Source: JAIYDQ01 sp034408855 (lineage in GTDB: Bacteria > Planctomycetota > Planctomycetia > Pirellulales > Pirellulaceae). From it: DNA of 64,000 nucleotides. Of this stretch, positions 1 through 9,057 are shown one piece after another (within the stretch, counting starts at the first letter, position 1; every line of letters begins with the position of its first letter). The stretch spans positions 37,699 to 101,698 of the forward strand of contig JAWXCK010000253.1 of the NCBI GenBank assembly GCA_034408855.1. Direction: 5' to 3'. Position numbers and translations under genes: made by a program. The notes beneath the pieces were generated by a model that did not search any database, was not told the origin of the DNA, and saw only the letters and a list, made by a program, of their open reading frames with translations.

Positions 1-7
1 AACGGGA

Positions 8-136
8 CGCTAGCGGCTTGTTGATTTAATCGCCAGCAGCATGGATTTCGTTTAACAGTCAGCCGTAGGCGTACTTCAAGGCCAAGAGTACGCCTTCGGC
101 TAACTGTTAAACGATTAAATCAGCAAGCCGCTAGCG
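8..136. repeat. nested palindromic intergenic repeat, copy 1
   Basis: Two inverted repeats lie one inside the other. The outer pair (8-32 with 112-136) is about 25 bp and nearly perfect, and contains CGCTAGCGGCTTG. The inner pair (49-75 with 87-113) is about 27 bp, contains GCCGTAGGCGTAC, and has an 11-nt loop. Related copies lie at 4276-4409 (opposite orientation) and 7754-7860, all intergenic. Positions 1-280 hold no gene; besides this repeat they contain only the terminator at 192-233. A REP/BIME-like or MITE-like element is the best description; no transposase is nearby. Confidence 0.8.
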
Positions 137-191
137 CCATCGCGCTCACAAATGAGGGACAGTCGAACTAGTTCTGGTTGCCCCACCCCAA

Positions 192-233
192 ATAAAAAAG
201 GCCACCGATGCAACGAATCGCATCGGTGGCCTT
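192..233 (-). terminator. intrinsic terminator of the first DUF1559 gene
   Basis: A 14-bp perfect stem (198-211 with 220-233, core GGCCACCGATGC) has an 8-nt loop. Read on the minus strand it is followed by a run of T (complement of 193-199). It sits about 50 bp beyond the stop codon of the minus-strand gene ending at 281. Confidence 0.85.
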
Positions 234-280
234 GATTGATCTAGCACGTCTTGCAAAAGCAAGACGGCTGTTTCGATGAA

Positions 281-1588
281 CTATTGGCTACTCGCATCGG
301 CACCTGGTTCAGCCGAATTTCGAGTTCCCATTGCTCCCCAAACACCGAACGGTGACGGACCATTCCAGTTCGTGGAAGCGCTCCATGGATGGCCCATGGT
401 CGTTCCGCCCCATAGATTAGTTCTGCCTGGTGCATGGTAACCCCCGGCCGCTGTTGAAGCAGCGGTACCTACTTCAGGGTTCGTCGTATCGATGGAATCG
501 GAGACGAAACGAATCGCATTGTCAAACATAACAACGTGCGCACCACCGATGTGATAGCTTGACGCAGACATAATCCCGTCAATATCACCCGCAACACCAG
601 CGTTGCCAGTATCAATCGGGTCGAAGCAGCTTGGACCGTTAGGACCGTTAATGGTATTAAATCCAGACATCAACACAGATCGATCCAACCAAGCTGTTCC
701 GCGACTTGGATATACCGTCGTCACGGCAGGTGCTGGTTTAAAGACACCTGCTTGAACCAGGGCGCGGCAAGCCAAGACATCGACTGTCCGGAACATTGAA
801 CCGATTGCCATTACGGTAGGCGCTGCAACGACGTTTCCCTGAATTCTAGTCCTGTTTGCGACAACCGCTTGATCGATCACATTCGAAGCAGGAGTTGCAG
901 CCTCGCCAAACATGATCGTGTTCGACGTTCCGTCAACTACGGCCGCTAATGTATATTGGAAACCACCGCCAAACATACCTCGCGTGTGCTCCTGGGCGAT
1001 ATTCCACTCCCAGTTACCACGATCGCTATCGCCGACGCAAAACATATAGTTAAGTCGCGCAATGCCTTGACGACTGTTCCAGTTGTTGGTCTTGCGACCT
1101 GGATCCGATGGGCAACGCATAAATCCAATTTGAGTCAAGTTAGGATGATAATTGCCGTGTTGGGAATGTCTAAACGTTGTGGTTCCTGGGGTTTGACCAT
1201 AAGGACCATAAGTAATGGAAGTGTTTGCAGTGTTCGTCTTTCGACTATATCCGCCTTGGATTTCGTTATATATCTGGGTTGCCTCCATAAAGGGTAGCAA
1301 TCCAATAATCCCAGACCAACGTCGATTACCGCCGATCGTGTTGCCCGTCCCGGCACTAGCATTTGCTCGGTGAATACCGCTACCTAGTGGAGGAATCAAC
1401 TTAAACGAGCCTTCGTAATTCAGCACGGCAATACCGAACTGGCGAATGTTGCTGCTGCAACTCATTCGTCGAGCTGCTTCGCGAGCTTGTTGAATCGCAG
1501 GCAATAATAGGCCCGCCAAAATGCCGATGATCGCAATGACCACCAGCAGCTCCACTAACGTGAAGCCCTTTCTAAACATCTTCTTCAT
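281..1588 (-). CDS. DUF1559 domain protein with type IV pilin-like N-terminus
   Basis: This 435-residue protein opens MKKMFRKGFTLVELLVVIAI, the prepilin peptidase signature (G/FTLVE with a hydrophobic helix). The planctomycete DUF1559 (SBP_bac_10-like) body follows, including the family-typical QQAREAARR region and a C-terminal HxGGAHVVMFDNAIRF block. The ATG at 1588 was chosen because it matches the start of the paralog at 2022-3311; an in-frame ATG lies just upstream at 1603. Proteins of this family are very numerous in planctomycetes and are thought to be exported pseudopilin-like proteins; their function is unknown. A strong terminator follows at 192-233. The two paralogs share most of their length, including the last residues, so they arose by duplication. 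Confidence 0.9.
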   Translation of the reverse strand: MKKMFRKGFTLVELLVVIAIIGILAGLLLPAIQQAREAARRMSCSSNIRQFGIAVLNYEGSFKLIPPLGSGIHRANASAGTGNTIGGNRRWSGIIGLLPFMEATQIYNEIQGGYSRKTNTANTSITYGPYGQTPGTTTFRHSQHGNYHPNLTQIGFMRCPSDPGRKTNNWNSRQGIARLNYMFCVGDSDRGNWEWNIAQEHTRGMFGGGFQYTLAAVVDGTSNTIMFGEAATPASNVIDQAVVANRTRIQGNVVAAPTVMAIGSMFRTVDVLACRALVQAGVFKPAPAVTTVYPSRGTAWLDRSVLMSGFNTINGPNGPSCFDPIDTGNAGVAGDIDGIMSASSYHIGGAHVVMFDNAIRFVSDSIDTTNPEVGTAASTAAGGYHAPGRTNLWGGTTMGHPWSASTNWNGPSPFGVWGAMGTRNSAEPGADASSQ

Positions 1589-2021
1589 AACAAAAAACTC
1601 CATAGACAAAGATAACGCTCGCGATTGCCAAAATAGCAACGCGAAAACAATACAAAAACTACCGATAGCAATTGTACCAAAGCGACCGATTCCGTCAATC
1701 GATGGTTTTAACGGCGTCGCAAACCACCTTGAAACAAAAGCCGCGAATTTCATCAGCAGATGTTGTTCCAGACCGCAGGAAAATTACCAGTTTTGAATTA
1801 AAGTTCCGCGTTCGTGGTTGCAGTTCCGCCCGGTTTCGACGCTTTATCGGACGGCTCGCGCCGTTCCGCTTACCTTAGCCATGCGACATTCGGGGCTTGC
1901 CACCGTCGATCGCATCTTTGGGTACTATAAGGGCGACCACCTGAATTCCGGTAAAAGAAAGATAGCCCGCGAAGCGGGCAGTCTCGCGTTTACCGAAGGG
2001 ACGACAAGGGTCCAACAAAAA
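1589..2021. other. intergenic spacer between the two DUF1559 genes
   Basis: There is no convincing gene here. The stretch must contain the promoter of the downstream DUF1559 gene (start 1588) and the terminator of the upstream one (1952-1980). Open frames across it look like shadows without family resemblance. Confidence 0.5.
1952..1980 (-). terminator. probable terminator of the second DUF1559 gene
   Basis: A short GC stem (1965-1970 with 1974-1979, GCCCGC/GCGGGC) with a 3-nt loop is followed on the minus strand by a T-rich tract. It lies about 45 bp beyond the stop codon at 2022. The stem is only 6 bp, so confidence is moderate. Confidence 0.5.
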
Positions 2022-3311
2022 TTACTGGCTACTGGCATCGGCACCTGGTTCTGCCGAATTTCGAGTTCCCATGGCTCCCCAAACACCGAACGTTGACGGT
2101 CCGTTCCAGTTATTAGACTGCCGCCATGTCTGACTATTCGCACCACCGTATCGATCGGTTCGACCGGGTGCGGTGTATCCGCCGGCACTGGTTTGTGCGG
2201 TTGCACCCGGTTCCGGATTGGTCGTGTCGATCGAATCCGAAATAAATCGAACCGCATTGTCGAACATTACCACGTGCGCACCACCAGTGTGGTAGCTCGA
2301 GGCTGGCAATATCCCGTCGATAATACCATTGGCGTTTCCCGTATCTACTGGATCGTAACAGTTAGAGCTGTTGGGCCCGCTGATCGTATTAAACCCGGAA
2401 TAGCATGGAGGGCGATGCAACCATCTTGTTCCGCGTCGCGCTTGAGCATTCGTGATCGTTGGCAAATACACGCCAGCTCGGGCTAGATTGCGGCAAGCTA
2501 TTACGTCGATCGATCGGAAAGGGGCACCGGCAACGGCTGTCGTCGGAGCAATCACTAAATTGCCTTGAACCTTGATTCTATTGCCAGTAATCGCGTTGAG
2601 TGCATTGGATGCAGGCGTAGCTGCTTCGCCAAACATGATCGTGTTCGACGTTCCATCGACTGCGGCGGCCAATGTGTATTGGAATCCGGCTAGGAACAAG
2701 CCCCGCGTATGCTCCTGGTTAAGACTGGATTCGTAGTGCCCGCGATCGCTATCGCCGAGACAGAACATATAGTTCAACCTCGCAATAGACGATTCCACGT
2801 TCCAATTGTTAGTTTTTCGGCCAGGATCGGATGGGCAGCGCATGAAGCCAATCTGAGTCAAGTTCGGGTGATAATTGCCATTTTGGGGAGATCTAAACGT
2901 TGTGGTTCCTGGGATTTGACCATACGGACCATAGGTGATCGACGCGTTTGCAGTGTTAGTCTTTCGTGTATAACCACCGACAATCTCATTATAAACGGCG
3001 GTTGCTTCCATGAACGGAAGCAACCCGATGATCCCGCTCCAATATTGGCTGCCGGTAAGCGGTGTTTGATAACCGTACTGTGGAGACGCATGGTGAATAC
3101 CGGCTCCCAGCGGCGGTAAAAGCTTATACGAACCTTCATAATTCAGCACGGCTATGCCGAACTGGCGAATGTTGCTGCTGCAGCTCATGCGTCGAGCTGC
3201 TTCGCGAGCTTGTTGGATGGCTGGCAATAATAGCCCAGCCAGAATGCCAATGATAGCGATGACCACAAGCAGCTCCACTAACGTGAAGCCTTTCCGAAAC
3301 AATTTTTTCAT
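2022..3311 (-). CDS. DUF1559 domain protein with type IV pilin-like N-terminus (paralog)
   Basis: This 429-residue protein begins MKKLFRKGFTLVELLVVIAI, the same prepilin-type leader and hydrophobic helix as its neighbour. The DUF1559 body contains CSSNIRQFGIAVLNYEGS and a CPSDPGR motif, and the last 11 residues are the same as in the neighbour. It is an exported pseudopilin-like protein of unknown function. It is arranged head-to-tail with 281-1588 on the same strand with about 430 bp between them. Sequence diverges most in the middle of the proteins, where two insert regions differ. Confidence 0.9.
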   Translation of the reverse strand: MKKLFRKGFTLVELLVVIAIIGILAGLLLPAIQQAREAARRMSCSSNIRQFGIAVLNYEGSYKLLPPLGAGIHHASPQYGYQTPLTGSQYWSGIIGLLPFMEATAVYNEIVGGYTRKTNTANASITYGPYGQIPGTTTFRSPQNGNYHPNLTQIGFMRCPSDPGRKTNNWNVESSIARLNYMFCLGDSDRGHYESSLNQEHTRGLFLAGFQYTLAAAVDGTSNTIMFGEAATPASNALNAITGNRIKVQGNLVIAPTTAVAGAPFRSIDVIACRNLARAGVYLPTITNAQARRGTRWLHRPPCYSGFNTISGPNSSNCYDPVDTGNANGIIDGILPASSYHTGGAHVVMFDNAVRFISDSIDTTNPEPGATAQTSAGGYTAPGRTDRYGGANSQTWRQSNNWNGPSTFGVWGAMGTRNSAEPGADASSQ

Positions 3312-3500
3312 AGATAAAGATCCCTTAGAAAAAAGAAAATATCAAACGTCAAAACGAACGTTCGAAAAAAACCGAGAACAATTACGAATACTTAATTTAT
3401 CGTAGGGGAAGTATCCCGTCAATTATTATCCCGCACAGTGAAAATAAAAGCCGTTGGCTTTAGAGGCTGGGTGGCAGCGGGGAAAGTCCTCGACGCTAAA

Positions 3501-3561
3501 AGTGGGGTAAGCTTCCAGCTTGCCGACTCGATTCCTCGCAAGCTGGAAGCTTACGCCACTT
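3501..3561. repeat. REP-like inverted repeat
   Basis: Inverted copies of GCAAGCTGGAAGCTTAC lie at roughly 3501-3523 and 3538-3561, between a DUF1559 gene and rdgB. A half copy with the same core plus GCCAC lies at about 48254-48275. The pattern is that of a dispersed intergenic REP sequence. Confidence 0.65.
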
Positions 3562-3567
3562 AGCCAC

Positions 3568-4200
3568 TTATTGAATTGACTCAAAATGCGACAGGGCATG
3601 AGACAGTTTGGCTTTGAATTGCAGGATAGCTTGGCCGCGATGGCTGATCGCACTTTTTTCCGCAACGTCCAGCTCGGCAAAGGTTTTCTGCGTTTCGACG
3701 ATTTCGAAGAGCGGATCGTAGCCGAAACCGCCGGAGCCACGGCGCTGGTGAAGCATACGCCCCCAGCATTGCCCTTCGGATTCGACGATTATTTTCCCGT
3801 CCGGGGAAGCGAGACACATTGTCGAAACGTAGTACGCAGCCCTCTTTTCGCCTTCGAGGCCGACCATTTCCTTGAGCAATTTATCGTTATTCGCTTCGTC
3901 GCCAACTCCAAGACCGGCATAGCGGGCCGAGAAGACACCGGGCTCTCCATTTAAGGCTGGCACGCAGAGTCCGCTATCTTCTCCAATGGCCCAATGGCCA
4001 TAATGCATCGCTTGGGCCGTCGCCTTGATACGTGCATTTTCGATGAAGGTCGCTCCCGTCTCTTCGACGTCGATACGATCGGGCATCTCGGAAAGATCGA
4101 CCAGCCTAAATCCGAGCGGCTCGAGGGCAGGACGAAGTTCGACAATCTTCTTCCGATTGGTGGTTCCAAGCAAAAGCGTTTTTGGGAATGCGTACTTCAT
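3568..4200 (-). CDS. rdgB: non-canonical purine NTP pyrophosphatase (RdgB/HAM1)
   Basis: Hydrolyses dITP, dXTP and related non-canonical purine nucleotides to monophosphates, cleaning the nucleotide pool. The family N-terminal TTNRKKIVEL, the GEDSGLCVPAL block (metal/substrate), the SARYAGL region and GSGGFGYDPLF near residue 155 are all present, along with the C-terminal SHRGQA motif. Two adjacent ATG codons (4203 and 4200) are possible starts; a longer frame upstream lacks family sequence. Length, about 210 residues, is normal for the family. A palindromic repeat separates it from secDF. Confidence 0.93.
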   Translation of the reverse strand: MKYAFPKTLLLGTTNRKKIVELRPALEPLGFRLVDLSEMPDRIDVEETGATFIENARIKATAQAMHYGHWAIGEDSGLCVPALNGEPGVFSARYAGLGVGDEANNDKLLKEMVGLEGEKRAAYYVSTMCLASPDGKIIVESEGQCWGRMLHQRRGSGGFGYDPLFEIVETQKTFAELDVAEKSAISHRGQAILQFKAKLSHALSHFESIQ

Positions 4201-4275
4201 CATCACTCGACGGTTTTGTAGCGGAGCGGCGCAATCCGCCCGGTGTATATCCAATAATTCTTCGCATCCACCGGA

Positions 4276-4409
4276 CGGCTCGCGGGCTGTTGGTTTAATC
4301 GTTAAAAAGTCAGCCGTAGGCGTACTCGTTGCCTTTCACGTACGCCTACGGCTGAAGGTTAAACGAAATCCTTGCTGCTAGCGATTAAACCAACAACCCG
4401 CTCGCGCCG
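4276..4409. repeat. nested palindromic intergenic repeat, copy 2
   Basis: Same architecture as the repeat at 8-136 but inverted. The outer arms (GTTGGTTTAATCG and its complement) enclose inner arms with GCCGTAGGCGTAC and GTACGCCTACGGC. It lies between rdgB and secDF. Confidence 0.78.
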
Positions 4410-4455
4410 TACCGCTACGAAAGTGAGCGATCCGTGCCGCTCACCGTCTTCGCCG

Positions 4456-7400
4456 CTAGGCGGCTTTAATTCGGCTCGTCGATTGCTCTCGACTGGCTAG
4501 CCAAAGAAGAATCGGAGCTGCGACAAAGATCGAACTGTAGGTACCGACGACAATTCCGATTCCCATGGCGAACGCGAAACCATGTACACCTTCGCCACCG
4601 AAAACATAAAGCAAAAAGATGGCAACGATCGTTGTGGAAGACGTCAGCAAAGTTCGACCCAACGTCTGATTCACGCTCAGATTGATCATCTGCGAAGTCA
4701 ATCGTGGACTCTTCCCTTTGACTTCGCGAATTCGGTCGAATACCACGATCGTATCGTTCAACGAATAACCCATGATGGTCAAGAACGCAGCCACGATAGT
4801 TAAGCTGATCTTGAAGTCTTCGATCATGAGCACCTTGAGCGGTTCGTAAAGCCAATGGCTCAGCGCAATGCAACCGAGCGTAATAAAGACGTCGTGAACT
4901 AATGCCACAACAGCCGCCAGGCCGTAGGAAATCTTCTGAAATCGGAACCAAATATAGGCGACAATGAAGAGCATACTGACGACCAACGCCAAGATCGCAT
5001 CGCGCTGCATCTGACCGGCGATTCGTGACTCAATACGGTTCTTGGTTTGCCAAAGCGGTTCTTTTTTGAGTTCCGTAGATAGCTGAGCGGTAATCTTATC
5101 GTTGGTTGCAACATCGAACGGAATCTCAACATTCCATTCCGCGTAACCCACTTGAGATTCTGGCGTCCAATCCGTCGCGTCGACCGGACTAGCATTGACT
5201 TGCTCCGGTACTAAATTGCTTCCGGCATTCGTGGCGGCCGCTACAATTTTATCTTGCAATTCTCTGGCATCCATCTTCGCGGAATTCTTGGCATTTCCCG
5301 TCGAAAACGTCAACGTTCGTTTGCTCCTGGCCGCATCGGTTGCGGCCGCACCGACCGGTGAATCCAAAGCGACTGCCGGAGTTGCGTTGACGGCATATGT
5401 TTCGAGACTTGCCCCGGCGTTTTCTTCGGTGAATCCGTCGGTCAATCGCGAGGTCAAATCGGCGACGCTTTTGATCGACGTATCGAGCTTGAATACGGCG
5501 TTCTCTTCAAAGCCACTTAGCTTGACGCTGGTTAAACTGGTCTGAATCGGTAACCCTGCTTCGTCTTTTCCAAAGACTTTGGCGATCACTTCACGAACCT
5601 TATCGACTTCTAATGGCTTCGTGATCGAAAAGATAACCGATGTTCCACCGTTGAAATCGATATCGAGAATATTCCTGCCGCGAAAGGCAGTAGCAACAAT
5701 CCCGATGAGGATGAGGATCGCTGAAATGGTGTAGCAGGCAAATCGCATACTCATAAAATCGATGTCTTTGTCGCCGAGGAATCTCTTTCGAACGAAAGCG
5801 ATTGCGTCGGTCATTGAATAGCTCACGAACTTGCAACGCTCGGCAATGTCGAACAAGACGCGCGAGCAGAATACGGCAGTGAACATACTGATCACCAACC
5901 CGATAATCAGCGTAATCGCGAAGCCTTTTACCTGGTCGGTACCCAACCAATACAAGACCAAGGCGGTGATCAACGTTGTAAAGTTCGAGTCGAAAATCGT
6001 CGTCCAAGCGCGTTCGAACCCGTTGCGAATCGCCAGTCGCCCGGTCGACTTCTTCGCAATCTCTTCGCGAATACGTTCGAAGACGAGTACGTTTGCATCG
6101 ACCGACATACCTACCGTGAGAACCAAACCTGCCAGACCAGGCAACGTGATCGGTTGCTGGATGATGATCATGCCTGCCAAGATCAATAGCAAGTTGATCA
6201 ACAGCGCCATCGAGGCGACCACGCCGGAGAAGCGATAGTAAATGAGGATGAATCCGATCGTAAAGGCGAGCGAATACATACAAGCTTCGAAAGCTCGTCT
6301 AATTGCATCTTGACCCATCGCCGCCCCAACTTGATTCTCACTGATGGGGGTCTTGTTCAGGGCGGCTGGTAACGAGCCAGACTCGAGAATATTGACTAAG
6401 AAATCGACTTCAGCGCGTGTGAAATTGCCTTGAATCACACCGGAGCTGCTAATCGGCTGGTTAAGATTCGGAGCGGAAAGTACTTTTTCATCGAGTACGA
6501 TTGCGAGTCTTCGTTTGAAACCGGATGGGTCAGGACGGTTTGCGTACGTTAAGTCCGAAAGGCGCTTGGCGCCCGCGCTTTTCATCGCGAATTCGACTTC
6601 GGGGAAGCCGCTTTTGCTCATCGCGCGACGGGCGGTTTGAAGGTCGTCGCCGGTTACTTCGACGAATCGTTTGCCGCCGCGTTCGAGCGCGAGCAACATA
6701 TCGACATCGTTGACACCCTTCGCGAGCAGCCATTTCTCGAATTCAAGCGGTCGTTCGAAAGAAGGGATGTTCTCGATAATTTGACCGGTTTTATGGTCGC
6801 GGAGAATGTCTCGAGTATCGGCAGATTTGTAAGGAAAAATCCCTTCCTTGGCTTTTTCGTCGCGTCCGACAGCTTGCCAGAGTCCGACTACCGGCCGCTC
6901 GTTTCCTTCTCCGTCGTAAACCTCTTTGGTAAGTCGAAGGTAGCCATCTTCGCTGGCAGCTTGCTTTCTCGCCAACTGAATAATGCTCTGATGGTCAGTT
7001 TGATTGGCAACAATTCGAAAATTGAGGATCCCTGCTTCCTGAATAATTCGCTTGATCGCATTGACTTCCATCTGATCGACGTTGGGAACGACGATTTCGA
7101 TCTGATCGTCACCGCTGGGGCGGATCATGATTTCCTTGGTGCCCGACGGATTGAGACGTTGGGCTAGCCTTGGAACCAGCGTCGCGGCTTTGATCGGAGC
7201 TCGACCAGCTTCGACAACGGCTGCCTTCTTATCGAGTTCATAGATGAGGTTCGTCCCCCCTATGATGTCTGGGCCATAACGAAGCGGCGTTGTCCAGATA
7301 ATCAGCACGCTGGCGACGATCGGTGCTAGAACCAAGCCGATTTTTCCGCCGTAGTCCGACATCTTCAAGGCGCGCGCAACCATTCGGCCAAAAACAAACG

Positions 7401-7533
7401 GAAGTACGAAAACTGCGGCAAGAATCGCCAGCATGGAGCCAAAACTTTGCAAGTTTTCCATCCAAGTCGGGGCAATCGGCGTAGTGTTTTGAGCTTGCTG
7501 AGCAAGCATCCAAGCGATGGATAGACCGTCCAT
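4456..7533 (-). CDS. secDF: protein translocase subunits SecD-SecF fused
   Basis: A 1025-residue fusion of SecD (about residues 1-570) and SecF (about 600-1015), the membrane components that use the proton gradient to pull secreted proteins through SecYEG. The SecD part shows the GGTNLIYELD-type beta strand, the LDEKVLSAPNLNQPI region and the TM block with GMSVDANVLVFERIREE. The SecF part shows DIDFNGGTSV, the TM segment with GYSLNDTIVVFDRIREV, and SVNQTLGRTLLTS. Two extra N-terminal hydrophobic helices precede SecD. The periplasmic domain of SecF is enlarged by a low-similarity insert (about residues 670-800). SecD-SecF fusions are known in several bacterial groups. No yajC is visible in the window. 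Confidence 0.95.
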   Translation of the reverse strand: MDGLSIAWMLAQQAQNTTPIAPTWMENLQSFGSMLAILAAVFVLPFVFGRMVARALKMSDYGGKIGLVLAPIVASVLIIWTTPLRYGPDIIGGTNLIYELDKKAAVVEAGRAPIKAATLVPRLAQRLNPSGTKEIMIRPSGDDQIEIVVPNVDQMEVNAIKRIIQEAGILNFRIVANQTDHQSIIQLARKQAASEDGYLRLTKEVYDGEGNERPVVGLWQAVGRDEKAKEGIFPYKSADTRDILRDHKTGQIIENIPSFERPLEFEKWLLAKGVNDVDMLLALERGGKRFVEVTGDDLQTARRAMSKSGFPEVEFAMKSAGAKRLSDLTYANRPDPSGFKRRLAIVLDEKVLSAPNLNQPISSSGVIQGNFTRAEVDFLVNILESGSLPAALNKTPISENQVGAAMGQDAIRRAFEACMYSLAFTIGFILIYYRFSGVVASMALLINLLLILAGMIIIQQPITLPGLAGLVLTVGMSVDANVLVFERIREEIAKKSTGRLAIRNGFERAWTTIFDSNFTTLITALVLYWLGTDQVKGFAITLIIGLVISMFTAVFCSRVLFDIAERCKFVSYSMTDAIAFVRKRFLGDKDIDFMSMRFACYTISAILILIGIVATAFRGRNILDIDFNGGTSVIFSITKPLEVDKVREVIAKVFGKDEAGLPIQTSLTSVKLSGFEENAVFKLDTSIKSVADLTSRLTDGFTEENAGASLETYAVNATPAVALDSPVGAAATDAARSKRTLTFSTGNAKNSAKMDARELQDKIVAAATNAGSNLVPEQVNASPVDATDWTPESQVGYAEWNVEIPFDVATNDKITAQLSTELKKEPLWQTKNRIESRIAGQMQRDAILALVVSMLFIVAYIWFRFQKISYGLAAVVALVHDVFITLGCIALSHWLYEPLKVLMIEDFKISLTIVAAFLTIMGYSLNDTIVVFDRIREVKGKSPRLTSQMINLSVNQTLGRTLLTSSTTIVAIFLLYVFGGEGVHGFAFAMGIGIVVGTYSSIFVAAPILLWLASREQSTSRIKAA

Positions 7534-7975
7534 ACGTGTGAAAAATCCAAGTTACGAAAGAATTTCAAGCATTTTTTTCATACAGTTTCGGCGCGGCAAT
7601 TGCTTCCGAAATCGCCGCCCAGTGCAAAAAACCGAACCGCAGAGTGTACGTCTGCAACTCGCTAGTCACAAGTCCACAATAAGAAAGCCAGTCGTTTTCC
7701 GCATCGAATAACGCATTCTATGTTGAGGGACGAGGGATGAGGGATGAGGGATGATTTCGTTTAACTGTCAGCCGAAGGCGTACGTCAAAGGCCGCGAGTA
7801 CGCCTTCGGAGGACTGTTAAACGTTTAAATCAACAAGAAAACGATCAATCAACAAGCCATTGGCAAGTTCCGCTACCCCGAAATCATTGAAAGTTCTGAC
7901 TCATCTTGCCATCATGCGACGAAAACCGCTAGAAGGAGGCTGAAAAGGATTTAGATTGCCGCACGGAGCGTAACA
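7534..7975. other. intergenic region secDF/lpxD with tandem heptamer
   Basis: Divergent promoters for secDF and lpxD must lie here. At about 7727-7753 a heptamer GAGGGAT is repeated about three times, directly before the palindromic repeat at 7754-7860. No gene is seen. Confidence 0.5.
7754..7860. repeat. nested palindromic intergenic repeat, copy 3
   Basis: The inner arms (7758-7783 with 7798-7823) match copies 1 and 2 and contain GCCGAAGGCGTAC. The outer arm on the right (TTTAAATCAACAAG) is degenerate, so this copy is partly decayed. Confidence 0.75.
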
Positions 7976-9052
7976 ATGCAGATTAGTTTGGAAGAATTGG
8001 CAAATAAGGTTTCGGGCGAATGCCGTGGCGATGGACGCCAAGTCGTCTCGAATGCGCTTCCGCTTCACGATGCGTCGGAAGGGCATTTGACGTTGCTCGA
8101 ATCGGTCAAGCACATCCCACGTTTCATCGCATCGAAAGCCGTCGCGGCAATCGTGCCGCTTCAAGATATCGACACCATTTTCGAACAGACCGGTAAGCCC
8201 GTTATCGGCGTTCACGATCTCCACGCTGCATTTATCGATGCGATCCGTAGTCTGAGAACCATCTCGACCCCCAAGCAGCAGGGCATTGATCCGCGAGCGA
8301 TCGTCGATCCTTCGGCTACGATCGGAATGGATGTCTACGTCGGACCCAACGCAACGATCGGTCGCGGTTGTGAAATTGCAAGCGGCTGCCGAATCCATGC
8401 TGGCGTTCACATCATGGAGCAGTGCCGCATCGATGAAGACTGCGAAATATTTCCTGGTTCGGTGCTCTACCCCGGTACCATTCTCGGTCAGCGAGTCGTG
8501 CTGCACGCCTGTGCGGTCCTAGGTGCGTACGGTTTTGGATATCGACTTCGCAATGGTCAGCATGAAAGGACCGCTCAACTCGGCTGGGTCGAAATCGAAA
8601 ACGATGTCGAGATTGGCGCGAACACGACCGTCGATCGAGGTACCTACGGTCCAACGCGGATCGGCGAGGGAACGAAGCTAGACAATCAAATTCAAATTGG
8701 ACACAACGCGCACATCGGTCGACACAATTTGTTGTGCGCTCATGTAGGCATCGCCGGAAGCGCATCGACTGGCGACTATGTGGTGCTAGCTGGTCAAGTC
8801 GGTGTGCGCGATCATATTCATGTTGGCGATCGAGTTTCCGCAGCCGCCCAATCGGGAATCCTGAAGAGTCTCGATGCAGATGCCAAAGTGATGGGTGCCC
8901 CTGCGCTCCCCTTCCGCGAGGCGACTCAGATTTGGATCGCGACCCAACGTTTGCCCGAAATGATAAAAGAATTTCGAAAATTAGCCGCATCCGTCGCCGC
9001 GATTCAAGCCACGATGCCCGAATCGAAGCTTCCCCATTCAAAAGCCGCATAG
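7976..9052 (+). CDS. lpxD: UDP-3-O-acylglucosamine N-acyltransferase
   Basis: Adds the N-linked hydroxyacyl chain to UDP-3-O-acyl-glucosamine, the third step of lipid A synthesis, in the cytoplasm. The protein has 358 residues. Residues 1-100 form the LpxD N-terminal uridine-binding domain. A long left-handed beta-helix of hexapeptide repeats follows (for example IGRGCEI, VEIGANTTVDRG), with the catalytic-type histidine in QIGHNAHIGRHN. The C-terminal helix is of usual length. lpxI follows 5 bp downstream, so the two are co-transcribed. This supports an LPS-type outer membrane. Confidence 0.95.
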   Translation: MQISLEELANKVSGECRGDGRQVVSNALPLHDASEGHLTLLESVKHIPRFIASKAVAAIVPLQDIDTIFEQTGKPVIGVHDLHAAFIDAIRSLRTISTPKQQGIDPRAIVDPSATIGMDVYVGPNATIGRGCEIASGCRIHAGVHIMEQCRIDEDCEIFPGSVLYPGTILGQRVVLHACAVLGAYGFGYRLRNGQHERTAQLGWVEIENDVEIGANTTVDRGTYGPTRIGEGTKLDNQIQIGHNAHIGRHNLLCAHVGIAGSASTGDYVVLAGQVGVRDHIHVGDRVSAAAQSGILKSLDADAKVMGAPALPFREATQIWIATQRLPEMIKEFRKLAASVAAIQATMPESKLPHSKAA

Positions 9053-9057
9053 AAATC

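Noticed and set aside
956..1297. Plus-strand open frames over the DUF1559 genes (also 2709-3119)
   Set aside because: They are antisense shadows of the conserved DUF1559 coding sequence; no start site or family features.
5600..6283. 227-codon minus frame and 135-codon plus frame inside secDF
   Set aside because: Other-frame shadows of the SecD/SecF membrane region; the in-frame protein is fully conserved.
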